From Cutaneotrichosporon cavernicola (Eukaryota; Basidiomycota; Tremellomycetes; Trichosporonales; Trichosporonaceae), in the NCBI RefSeq assembly GCF_030864355.1, contig NC_083395.1, positions 1,302,001 through 1,366,000 on the forward strand: a stretch of DNA of 64,000 bases, read 5' to 3'. Position 1 is the stretch's first letter. Each line of letters starts with the position of its first letter. Positions 9,682 through 20,400 of the stretch are shown in pieces. The notes beneath the pieces were generated by a model, which was not told the DNA's origin, did no database searches, and saw only the letters and a list, made by a program, of their open reading frames with translations. Position numbers and translations under genes: made by a program.

Positions 9682-11182
9682 GTGTAGACACCTGTTTCTC
9701 GGAGGCGCACGCACCGACCCTTTCCGTCCATTCGTCACTCACCCAACCCGCCACGTCTCCGCCACCATCACACCTCAACCCCGATCACCCCTGCACAGAT
9801 TAGATCTAACAAACAGCATTACACCAACCTCTGGCGCAGCGACCGTGGTGGTGGTCTCGCCGGCAAGAACCATGGTGATAGACCCATGTTGTGTAACGCT
9901 TGTGGCCTCTGGGTGAGTACTATATTCCCATCCAATCCTCACTCCCATTCCATTCCTTCAATCCCCATTTTGTCATCACCCCTATGTGTCATGATACAGA
10001 GAGCCATAGCCACAGCCACATAGAGGGACCAGAGCGCAAACAATCGACCCAGGGATAGTAGCTAACAAGCATAGCTTGCCGAAAAGGGATACCCTCGTCC
10101 AAAGGAGCAGTGGAAGTGGCTCAAGAAAGCCCACGAGGACGCCCTGGAGGCCCGCAAGACCGCCATTGTGGCTGGAGCCGACCCTGCCAATGTGCCCATT
10201 GAGATGTTCCTTCCCGAGTCTTACGCGGCGGCTCCTGTCATGCCCATAGCTGCCATTCGTCGCTCTTCAAGTGCGTCTGACATGCTGCCGCTTCCCCCCA
10301 AGACACCCGAGGAGCCTCTCCCCCGTCTCCCAAGTACGCCCTCGCCGCGTGTCCGTGCCCGTCGCCGTCCCTCGGCGATCTTGACCAAGAGACCCGCCCC
10401 AACCACGACATTCCCCGCTGGGTCCGTCGACGTCGAACTGCCCCCCGCTGAGCAGGACCAGCATACGGCCGCCAAGGCCCTGCTGGGCCTGTGCACCCAG
10501 GCATGGGAGGTGAGTCCAATCACCGGCTTCGCTGACAAAGCAGGAAAAGGTCCGCAGCCCCATCCTTCCACCCACTCCCACGTCGCCCGTGCGCTGGAGT
10601 TTGCTGGATGGCAAGCTGCCCTCTCCATCGTGGATTGAGCGCCGCACGCGCCGCCCACCCATTATCCCTCCCCCCGCGGGGTTCCATTCTAACCCTCGTG
10701 CCCTTACGTACGATACCGACCTGCCTTTCGATGCGGGCGTCATGCCCTCCCCATCCTTACCCGTCCCACGGCAGTCGGGGTACCGCGGCCTTGCGGCCTC
10801 GTACTTTGAGAGCAGCAATAGCGACCGCCGTCCCAAGTACTCGTCGCCACCAATACAGCTGGCGTACGACGCGCCTTTGGAGCGCCACTCTGCTCGTCGC
10901 AACTCGGCCATTTCGTTCACCTCGACAGCGTCGAGTGTACTCCTCACGCCGCCGGCCGAGACCATGTCGTTCGCCGAGCCCTTTGGCCCCGCCGTTCTCG
11001 AAAAGCTCACCCACGGCCCCACGTTCCAAGATAACTACCATCCCCCGTGTCACCCCGCCTACATTGGGAGCGCCGTGCAGGGATACGCGTACGAGTACCA
11101 TTACCAGCAGTTTGTGAGCGCGTACAAGCCCAAACCCCAGTACCACAGATATCAACCCGAGTACCCCGCCCAGGGCCATTAA
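9528..11182 (+). CDS. GATA-type zinc-finger transcription factor
   Basis: Exons 9528-9677, 9817-9912, 10075-10509 and 10544-11182; 1320 nt, 439 residues, all junctions in phase 0. The zinc finger is assembled across intron 1: CANC (C43, C46), then HYTNLWR, then LCNACGLW (C76, C79), followed by a basic KEQWKWLKKAHEDA helix. CxxC...W...CNACGL is the GATA signature, so a nuclear DNA-binding role at GATA-core sites is inferred. The loop between cysteine pairs is 29 residues, against 17-20 in typical GATA fingers; an alternative acceptor at 9798 would lengthen it further. A basic, Ser/Arg-rich arm precedes the finger. The rest is disordered, Pro/Ser-rich and ends in a Tyr-rich tail. Intron 1 ends ATCTAACAAACAG and intron 2 ends GCTAACAAGCATAG. 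Start chosen by context TACAATGGCC. The long CT-rich leader and overlapping upstream ORF suggest translational or promoter control. Confidence 0.8.
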
Positions 11183-11593
11183 CATCACGGGCCTCTCGGC
11201 CCTCAGCCCTCACGACCCGCACGTACCCAAAATACGAGACTACGACGTAAGAACGAAACCGCCAAGAATACTCTGTCTCCTTGTCCACTGTCCACCTGGT
11301 TGTACCGGACACTGCAGCGTCTCATCACGCTTGCCTGCTTCACACTTGTATTGAGCTATGAACTTTCGATTCCACTCTGATGCTTGCTTTTAACGGTTGT
11401 TCGGGGATCGGCAATGTCCGACCGCAATACCGCCGGTATTCGGCTCGGTTATAGACTGATTCTTTGATTTCCGCTTCATTTGCTTGATCCAACAACATTT
11501 ATCTTTCCTCTTCATTACCATCTCTTGGGGCACAGTTTGACTTTTCTTTACACCTCTGTCACACTCTTCAACCGCCTCGCGACGCACTCTAAT
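11183..11593. other. Intergenic, GATA factor to hydrolase
   Basis: Holds the 3' end of the GATA gene and, from about 11465, a CT-rich leader leading to the hydrolase ATG. No further feature seen. Confidence 0.5.
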
Positions 11594-12737
11594 ATGAAGG
11601 ACCATTTCAAGAGCGCGGATGACGTTCGCATTCCGCATCCAGACCACGTCCCAATTCCAACAGACCGCGCGATGATGGACGCCCGCAAGATCAACCCCAT
11701 GGACGCGGCTCATGTCATGGACTTTGGTAACCTTGCCCTTGGACACCCGACCGCGTCGCACAAGAATGTATGGCTCGTGGATCTTGCCGTCAACGTCTAC
11801 GGCCTCGAGGAGATCAAAGGCAGCAACCGGCCGATCTCGGTGGTGGTGAGTGTGACTGGGGACTGACTGTGGATGGATCTACCTCACATCTCTTCCCTTT
11901 CTCCCACTTGTGACTTCTTTACGCTCTCTAGTTTCCTGCCTAACCACCCACGCACACATTCCAAGCCTTGCACACCCGCATCGTTCCCACTGACACCAGA
12001 TGCTCGCCCACGGATGGGCCAACAAGGCCAAGCAGATGGGGGCCATGGCCTCGGGCCTCGTCGGCGAGTCTCTGCGCCTGGCGCGGGAAGGTGATCGCGA
12101 GGTGACGCACGACATGCTCGTTGTAACCCTCGACCAGAGGAACCACGGCGACCGCAGGCGCAACCCCGACGGCCTCAGCACCTACCGCCACCCAATGCGG
12201 CCAGCAGACATGTTGACCGTCGTCACAGGTGGCGTACACGACTACCAGCTGGTGATGGACTTTCTCGGATCCTACCTCTTCCCGCTCGACGAGCGTGTCA
12301 TCACGCGTTGGATGGCGAGCGGTGTCAGCATGGGTGGACACGTGGCCTGGCGCCTCCTTCGCGACGATCCGCGCGTGCGCGTCGGTGTGCCTATCGTGAG
12401 CATTCCGCCCGAGAAGCTCGGCACACTCCTCACCATCGCCTCCGAGCGTGAGGGTACATTGGGGACAGCGGTCAAGCCATACCCCGCCTCTTTGCGGAGG
12501 GTTTATGAGCGCGCAACCCCACCCGGCGCGTATATGGGCAAGAAGATTCTGTGTCTCTACGGTGAGGTCGACGCCATGGTTCCCTACGCGCTCGGTGCGG
12601 AGGCGCTCAAGGGCGTCATGGAGGAGTATCCGGGCGACGTCCAGTTCTGGATCCAGGAGGAGAGGGGGCACGTGTGCACGCCCGAGATGGTACAGCGAGC
12701 AGCGCTCTGGTTCTGGCGATGGGGGACGTCTGCGTAG
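11594..12737 (+). CDS. Alpha/beta-hydrolase fold protein
   Basis: Two exons, 11594-11845 and 12000-12737, encode 329 residues; the 154-nt intron ends CACTGACACCAG. Visible alpha/beta-hydrolase features in order: strand plus oxyanion-loop motif VVMLAHGW spanning the splice junction, DQRNHGD, nucleophile elbow GVSMGGH with the catalytic Ser at 194, a late acidic position in LYGEVDAMVP, and the histidine in ERGHVCTPE. The complete triad implies an active serine hydrolase (esterase, lipase or peptidase type), but the substrate cannot be read from sequence. No signal peptide is apparent, so a cytosolic enzyme is likely. It lies head-to-tail with MCM4, 296 bases upstream of it, with no evident functional link. 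Confidence 0.8.
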
Positions 12738-12902
12738 ATGAGGCAATGTACCGGGGTTTATTGTGGATAGATCATGCATCTTGGGTTTCTAGACCTGACC
12801 ATTAGATTAGATAGGGCCTAATGCCGATTAGCTAACATCACCTTTGATTAGTTGTGATTTTTACGTGTGATTGATTGTTGTTCCTTCGTCATGAATAGCA
12901 CG

Positions 12903-12919
12903 ACGCGTCTTGGACGCGT
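12903..12919. promoter_or_regulatory. Paired MCB-like ACGCGT sites upstream of MCM4
   Basis: Two ACGCGT palindromes (12903-12908 and 12914-12919), spaced 11 bases apart, lie about 115-130 bases before the MCM4 ATG. ACGCGT is the core bound by MBF-type (Mbp1/Swi6) factors that drive G1/S genes in fungi; binding here is inferred. Confidence 0.6.
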
Positions 12920-12960
12920 TTGGTTCCGCCAAGAGGAAAGCAACCACAATCGATCATAAT

Positions 12961-12985
12961 CATCTCAGTCATCTCAGTCATCTCA
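12961..12985. repeat. Short CATCTCAGT tandem repeat in the MCM4 leader
   Basis: Two full copies and one partial copy of a 9-base unit, between the MCB pair and the ATG. Confidence 0.7.
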
Positions 12986-13033
12986 AGCCACCTTCAACCT
13001 TCCGTTCCCTCACTCCCTCACGCACTCAACACA

Positions 13034-16000
13034 ATGTCGACCCCGCGCGCGAACCGCACGCCGCGTTCAGGCAGGCATCTGGCGTCTACGCCCGCTGCAT
13101 CCACCCCTGCAAGGAACACGCCAGCTGTACACCGCCATACCTCCCCAGTCCAGTGGCCCCAGACCTCTGGTACGCGTGTTTCTTGAATGCCACTGACATT
13201 GAAGATGCGCCAACCCCAGCAACTGGGTCGTCTCTCCACTTCCCCACTTCCCCCGTTGGTCCAACGCCCTCAAGCAGGCCAAATGCTCCACAAAGTGATG
13301 GACGGGAACCCCTGTTCTTCCCTTCGGATATCTCGGATGTGGGCGCTCCCACCCCTACGCGCCGCCGCCGCGGTGACATCCACGCATCCACACCTTCCCA
13401 TCGCCGTTATACGGCACGGCGCCGCGACCCGATGGGCATGACGGCAGAAGAGCTTGATGCTGAGGACCCGTCCACCCCACGACCCAGGCGCACCGGCGAT
13501 CCCGCGTCGACACGCACGTACTCGGGCGCGGCGGACAGCGAGGGCGATGACGGTATCAATGACGAAGACTTCCAGAAGATCATCTGGGGAACGGATGTGT
13601 CGCTCGCATCCGTGATCAACTCGTTCCGCGAGTTCATCGAGGGGTTCAAGCCCAAGTACCGCCGCGACTACAACGAGCAGGTCGCCAAGGAGATCGTCGA
13701 GGCCGGCGGCATCGCCCCGCTACCGATTCCGTTGTATGAAAATCTCACGCCTACGCAGGAAGACACCCCGCTGTACGAGGGTTACATCCAGCAGATGTAT
13801 GAGACGGACCAAGAGTGCCTCAACCTCGACCTGCTCAATATCGTGGCATGGCCCCCCAGCAAGAAACTCTACAAGCAGTGCCTCAACTACCCCCAGGAAG
13901 TGATCCCTGCACTCGACACTGTGCTCACCGACATGATGCAGACGACTGCGGCGAACAAGGTGAAAGAGGTTGAGGAACTGTACCGACAAGGCCAGGTCTC
14001 CAGTTCCGAACTCGAACGGGTTAAGAAAGTCCACAGTGACTATCACGGCCCAGAGAAGATCTTCCGCGTCCGCCCGTTCGGCGGCGAGAGGACCATCAAC
14101 ATGCGCGACCTCAACCCGGGTGACACAGACAAGCTCATTGCCGTCAAGGGTCTTGTGATCCGCGCGACGCCCGTCATCCCAGACATGCAGACGGCGTTCT
14201 TCCGCTGCTGCGTTTGTCAGCACGTCACCACCGTAGCGATTGATCGTGGCCGCATCCGCGAGCCAACTCGTTGTCCTCGTGATGCCTGCAAATCGCAGGC
14301 GTCCATGATCCTCATCCACAACCGCTGCACGTTCATGGACAAGCAGGTCATCCGCCTCCAGGAGACGCCCGACGCGGTGCCGGACGGCCAGACGCCCCAT
14401 ACCGTGTCGTTGTGCGTGTACGACGAGCTCGTCGACCTCGTCAAGCCGGGTGATCGCGTCGTCGTGACTGGTATCTTCCGCAGCATTCCCGTGCGTCTCA
14501 ATCCGCGCCAGCGCTCCATCAAGGCACTGTTTAAGACGTACGTCGACTGCGTGCATGTCAAGCGTACCAACGTTGGCCGTATGGGTTACGACCCGAGCAC
14601 ACGCGACTCCAAGGTCAAGCCGTCAGGTGTCGGCGTTGGCGGCGAGGATGACGACCTGGAGATCCTGCAGGGCACAGTCCCCGATGACGAGGACAACGAT
14701 ATCGACATGAACTACTCGGCTGCTGAAAAGATGCAGCAGGACCTCATCGAGCTCTCGCACCACCCGGACATCTACGACATGCTTGCGCGCTCAATGGCGC
14801 CGAGTATCTACGAGATGGACGACGTCAAGAAGGGAATCTTGCTGCAGCTCTTCGGCGGCACTAACAAGAGCATCGCCACTGGCGGTGGTGGCGGCGGGCC
14901 GCGGTACCGTGGTGACATCAACGTCCTCATGGTCGGTGACCCGGGTACCTCCAAGTCGCAGATCCTGCAGGTGAGGATGCTGAGCTTTGTCCGTATCGCA
15001 GGAAGCTAACGACAGTACGTCCACAAGATCGCCCCCCGTGGTGTGTACACCTCGGGTAAGGGTTCATCAGCTGTCGGTCTCACGGCGTACGTCACGCGCG
15101 ACCCAGATTCGAAGCAGCTCGTGCTCGAATCTGGTGCGCTCGTGCTCTCGGACGGTGGCGTCTGCTGCATCGATGAATTTGACAAGATGTCGGACGCGAC
15201 GCGAAGTGTGCTGCACGAAGTCATGGAGCAGCAGACCGTCTCGATCGCCAAGGCGGGCATCATCACGACGCTCAATGCGCGCACGTCGATTCTGGCCGCT
15301 GCCAACCCCATCGGGTCCAAGTACAACCCGAAGCTGCCCGTTCCGGCCAACATCGATCTTCCCCCGACGCTCATCTCGCGTTTCGACCTGCTCTACCTCG
15401 TGCTGGACAAGGTCGACGAGATGAACGACCGGCGTCTTGCTGCCCATCTTGTCGGTCTGTACCTTGAGGACCGGCCTGAAACGCTCGGCGAGGACATTTT
15501 GACCGTCGACAAGCTGACGGCGTACATCACGTATGCTCGGCAGAAGATCCACCCTCAGCTCACAGAGGAGGCGTCGGACGCCCTCGTGGCCGCGTACGTC
15601 GAGATGCGCAAGGCGGGCGAGGACACGCGCGGTCAAGAGCGTCGCATCACGGCCACCACTCGTCAGCTCGAGTCCATGATCCGCCTATCAGAGGCTCATG
15701 CGCGCATGCGCTTCAGCAACTTGGTCGAGCTCCAGGACGTGCGCGAGGCGAACCGCCTAATCCGTGCGGCTCTCCGCGAGTCCGCGACCGACCCGCTTAC
15801 AGGCCAAATTGACCTGGATCTCATCACGACGGGTGCGGGTGTGTCTGCTCGACGCCAGCGCGCCGACCTGAAGCGTGAAGTCATCAAGGTCGCTGACGAC
15901 GCCGGCGGCCGCGGTATTCGCTGGAGCGCGGCGATCCGCGCGCTCGAGAGCCAGAGCTCTGTGCCGATCGACCACGCAGAGTTCGCCGAGGCCGTGGCTG

Positions 16001-16077
16001 CGCTGCGCGACGAGGGTGTCGTGCAGGTCATTGGTGAGCGGGAGCGTAGGACGATCCGGCGCATCGGCGCCGAGTAG
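13034..16077 (+). CDS. MCM4: MCM4, DNA replication licensing helicase subunit
   Basis: Exons 13034-13169, 13205-14970 and 15016-16077; 987 residues. The N-terminal ~150 residues are Ser/Thr/Pro-rich with many SP/TP sites, as in Mcm4 tails phosphorylated by DDK and CDK. Then comes the MCM N-domain with a zinc-binding cluster (CCVCQHV...CPRDACKSQ) and the AAA+ core: Walker A GDPGTSKSQ (from 623), Walker B CIDEFDKM (685-692) and arginine finger SRFDLL. The C-terminal GQIDLDLITTGAGVSARRQ and winged-helix end (AVAALRDEGVVQVIGE) point to Mcm4 rather than another MCM. It is a subunit of the Mcm2-7 ring, the CMG helicase motor in the nucleus. The first intron (35 nt) ends CACTGACATTGAAG; the second splits just after Walker A. 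The short 3' gap (99 bases) faces a convergent HAD gene. Confidence 0.95.
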
Positions 16078-16176
16078 AGTGTAGTTGGTACGATAGTGTA
16101 GATGTATGCTTCTTGATTCTCGTGTATTCATTCGTGCTTCCATTGACTATGGGGCTTGGTACTATGCTACACTACA

Positions 16177-17180
16177 TTACTCAGCGTTCCGCCGCTTCAC
16201 CTCATCCAGCACCTCAGTGAGGCTACGAATGACATGCACACCCTCCAAGTCCTCTGCGTGCCCGCGTACTGCTCCGTCCGACCACTCGCCATGACGCCGG
16301 ACAAGGCGACCCTCTAGGCCCGCCGCGACGGATCCGCGGTAGTCGCTGGTGTCAACACTCCTCCTCATAATAACCACCTACGCCTCAAGTTCATCTCCGA
16401 CCATGATAACACCTGGCCCAGGCTCAACACCACACGCCTTGCACGCAGCCTCGTAGATCCGCTTGTCGGGCTTGCCAGCTTCGACGTCCCAGCTCAGTGT
16501 GGGACCACACGAGATGAACTGGGAGATCTCGAGGGCATCGAGCGAGAGGAGAATTCTTGGGTCCGAATTCGACACGACCGATGTTGGCACCCCAAGTTCG
16601 CGCAGGCCGCGTACTGGTGTCAGTCGTAGCTCCACGCTGAGCCAACAGCTGCCGCGTGGCCGTCCTCCCCATCCACATCCCCGCGCCTTCCAACCTTGCC
16701 CTCCTAACGCCCCCCTTCCTCTCTAGCCTCCTTTCCCCCCCACCCCACCCTCCAACCCTCCCCACTCCCACTCACAAACATCCAACGTCTCTGGAAAGTC
16801 AATGTACCCCTCAGTCGACTCGAAGCGCTGTAAGATGGAGTGAGCGAGCGTGGGCCCGACCCTGTCTAGGTCTCGCTCGCTCGCCCCGGCATGCGCCATG
16901 CACTTGTGAATGAGGTCGGTCCACCAGCCCTCAGGTGTGAGGGGCGGGTTCGAGTGTTTCCCATACACGGGATGGATAGCGTTCATCTCCTTGAACGCCG
17001 GCCGGAAGCCAGCCCGCACCCGCTCCGGAGTGACGTTGAGCCCAGCTTTGCACGCCTCGATGGCATACTGTTCGTGCACTGGTAGACGTGGTGTGCAGAG
17101 CGTGTCTATATCAGTTTGCCGGCCGGAACTCGAAACTCACCGAACACGTCGAACAGGACGAGCCGGACGCGCCCCTGCAT
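16177..17180 (-). CDS. HAD-superfamily hydrolase (HDHD3-like)
   Basis: Exons 17180-17141, 17105-16776, 16613-16382 and 16345-16177; 771 nt, 256 residues. HAD motifs are in order: I, VLFDVFDTL with nucleophile Asp11; II, SVVSNSDPRI; III, lysine in EAGKPDKRIYE; IV, IMVGDELEADYRG assembled across the last 36-nt intron. A helical cap lies between I and II. Position +2 after the nucleophile is Phe, as in the haloacid-dehalogenase/HDHD3 branch rather than DxD phosphatases. The substrate is unknown. The second intron (162 nt) is unusually long for this gene set, is G-rich on the coding strand and ends GACTGACACCAG. The ATG at 17180 is the first in the frame; earlier in-frame codons are not ATG. Confidence 0.82.
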
Positions 17181-17462
17181 CTTGATGGTGATAGGTAGTT
17201 TGAACAAGTCCGAGTCGAGTTGGATATGAGTCGTACTGCTCGAGTCAAGTGGAGGTGGGGTATGTGGGGAAGGTGTGTCACGTGGTTGTGCCTGGGTCAA
17301 ACGTCACTGTACGAGAGAGTGCGACATGTTGTTCGACAACAATCCTCCAAACGTCCCTCAACAAGTGCTCATTTCTACATTCCTCTCAAACTAAGCGGCG
17401 CATTGCCCTGCTCTACATCCAACTTACTTCCTGTTATCCCCCTGCCCGAACAGCTATGTCCC

Positions 17463-20400
17463 ATGCCTGAGCCCAACAAGCTCGCTCAGGAAGAGGAGCT
17501 CGCCATTCTCCGCTCCATATTTGGAGTGAGTGTCTGTGGATGTCCAGCTGCTGTGCAATTCGATAGCAGGCCTGGCTGGTGTTTTTCGTAAATCTGCCAG
17601 CACGGGGCCCATCAAGCGGGCCGCCACGTCGTGCGGCGTGCTGCCCGCAGCCACCTCCCCTCACCTCTTGCTCACTCCAGGACGACTGGAAAGACATCCC
17701 ACCCAAGAAGACAGCATGGGGCACTGAGAGCGAACAAGGGTGGTGGGAGGTTGCGCTTCGCGGAAACGAGGAGCCGCGCGTACGGATCAGGTTGAAGGGT
17801 CGCTTCCCCAAGGTGCGTCGCGCACTTTCCGCACCTTCCATGCTGACCTCAGAACTACCCCGCCACAGCCCCACCATTACTCTACTTACTTGAACCCATC
17901 AAACTCACCGCCGAACATGTCCGCAAGCTCCAGCGTGCCCTCGACGAGAAGGCCAAGTCCTTCGTCGGTGGGCCCGCCTACATATTTGACGTGAGCACGA
18001 CCGGCAGGCGCCACCAGATCCCGATTCTCACCCCTCGTTTGCTGCGCTGACCACCAGCTGACCGACTTCATCTCTTTGTGGATGGACAAGAACCACGTCC
18101 CGCTGCCCAAGCCAGGCGAGCCAGAACCGACACTGATGGAGGAGATGGCTATCCGAGAAGAAGCGCAGCGTGCTGTAGGTGCTGAGCTTATTTAGAACCT
18201 AACGCCAGGCCGAGGAGGCACAGAAGCAGTCGGAACGAGAACATCGGCTGGCAGCAGAAGCAGAACAGAAGCGCGTCCTAAACGAGCGCATCCAGCTCGA
18301 CGCGTCGCGCAAAGAAGAACGCGTGCGCCAGGCTCTCATCGATCAGAACCGCAGGCAACGGGAAGAGCGCGTGTCGGCCCTGGCGGATGGAGAGTTTGAG
18401 ATGCGCGAGCTCGTTCTCAAAGAGCCAATCTCCGTCGACGGTTACCAAGGCAAGTGGGCCAAGTGGTCCGTATTCGCTGGCCGCCGCGAACAACTGTGGA
18501 CATCGTACACCGCCGAGCCCGTGTCCGCTGACAAGGACCCCAATTTCGCCAAAGTGTCCACGCCTACCGTCACTGTCCAGGTTGTCGATTTCACCAACCG
18601 CTACTACAACGGCGCCCACGGCCAGAAACGGATCGACACGCTCATCAGCGAGTTATCTCGTCTCATGGAAGTGCGCTCACCGCACGTCGCCCGCGTCTTT
18701 GCCGTCGAGAAGACCAAGAGCCACAAGGGATGGGAGCGTCTCATTGTAGTCGTCGAGCGTGTCCCAGAGGCGGGCCGGTTGCGGACGTGGTTGCCTAAGG
18801 ATGGGTTCGGGGAGGACCTGGCGAAGGTTAGCTCAAAAGTGGGCTCTGAGCTGATCCGCAGGAGTACATGATCCAGATCCTCGAAGGATTGTCAGAGTGC
18901 CACAATGCTTACTCCATGCAGAAGCGTGAGTTATCGTCCAGTCCTCATCTGACCCCAGAACTGGACTGTGATCTCGTCCTCTTGAGCGCTGGCGACGACG
19001 ACGACATTCGCGTCAAGATCTCCGGGACTGGATACGCCAAAAGGTTAATCGAGTATCATCGCTCTAACCCATTCCTCAAGGCATCTCCAGAATCTTATCC
19101 CGAATCATGGTAAAAGCAAGTCCTGTGGCCGACGCTTACCACCAGGTGGTCTCCAGACGAGATCGATGCGCCTTACACGTATACGCCCAAGCGGGACATT
19201 TGGCAAGCGGGCCTGGTCCTGCTGCAGATGCTCTTCGGCCGGAACTGCTTGTGGACATACCATGACTTACCAACACTCCTCCAACATGGTGAGGCTTACC
19301 CAGATTTTGCCGCTGACACTAGCACCCGGCGGAGTCTCGACCTCGGTGGCGGATTTGTTGAAGGGGATGATACAACCTGTGACCCGGCGACGGTTTACGG
19401 CTGACGAGGCGTTGAAGCGGCTACGTGCAGTCGGGGAGGAGACCACTACCCGTCCACCCCGTTCGCTGCCAAGTAAGTGGACTCAAGCATTCGAACTGAC
19501 CCCAGTGAGCCAAACTGCTTCCGGCACCGGGATCGTGTCCACCGCTTCCAGCTTTCATCCTGATTTGTTTAGCAAGTCACCGGGACAAGGCAGTTTCTAC
19601 TACCCGCCTGTGCCCGCAGGCTCCTTGCGTTATTCACGCTACCGTCAAGACTTTGAGGAGGTCGAGTTTCTTGTGAGTGTTGCGCATCCGCTACCATCTG
19701 ATCGCAATGTTGGAGCTTACTACAGGGTAAAGGGGGTTTCGGCGAAGTCGTCAAAGCGCGGAACAAGCTGGATGGCCGTCCCTACGCGATCAGTGAGCCA
19801 ATATCTTTTGTCACCGTGGCTGACGTGAAGAGAAGGTCAAGCTTAGTCCCGAGGATGATGTCCATCGCGTTCTCCGAGAGGTCAACGCCCTGTCGCGCGT
19901 CAGCCATCAGTACATCGTACGATACTACAGCTGTTGGCTTGAAGATGTTGGGCTATCAGACGGGCCGGATGGTGATGACTCATCGGCCATCCAGTCGTCT
20001 GTCAACTCGTCCGCCGTCAATTCGTCCAACGCGTCGTCCGAGAGCGACATCTTTGCTGTCAAGTTTGACGACTTTGACAAGTCCATATCGCGACGAGACC
20101 TCTCGAAGAGCGCTTCCTTCCCGCGTATCCGCTTCGCTGACGACGATGATGACGATGACGATGATGACGAGGAGAATGGTGACGGCGAGATCAGCGACGA
20201 TGACAGCGACAGCGACAGCAGCGGGTGGGCGAGTGAGCACACGGTGGCCGACCCCTCAGCCTCGGTACCCAGGCAGACACGGACGCAGCCGCTTGCTATC
20301 TCCAAGCCCTCGACCAAGTACTCAACTTCGTACACAGGAACCACCGACAATGACGACTCGGTCCAGAGAATCCTCTACATTCAGATGGAGTTCGTGGAGA

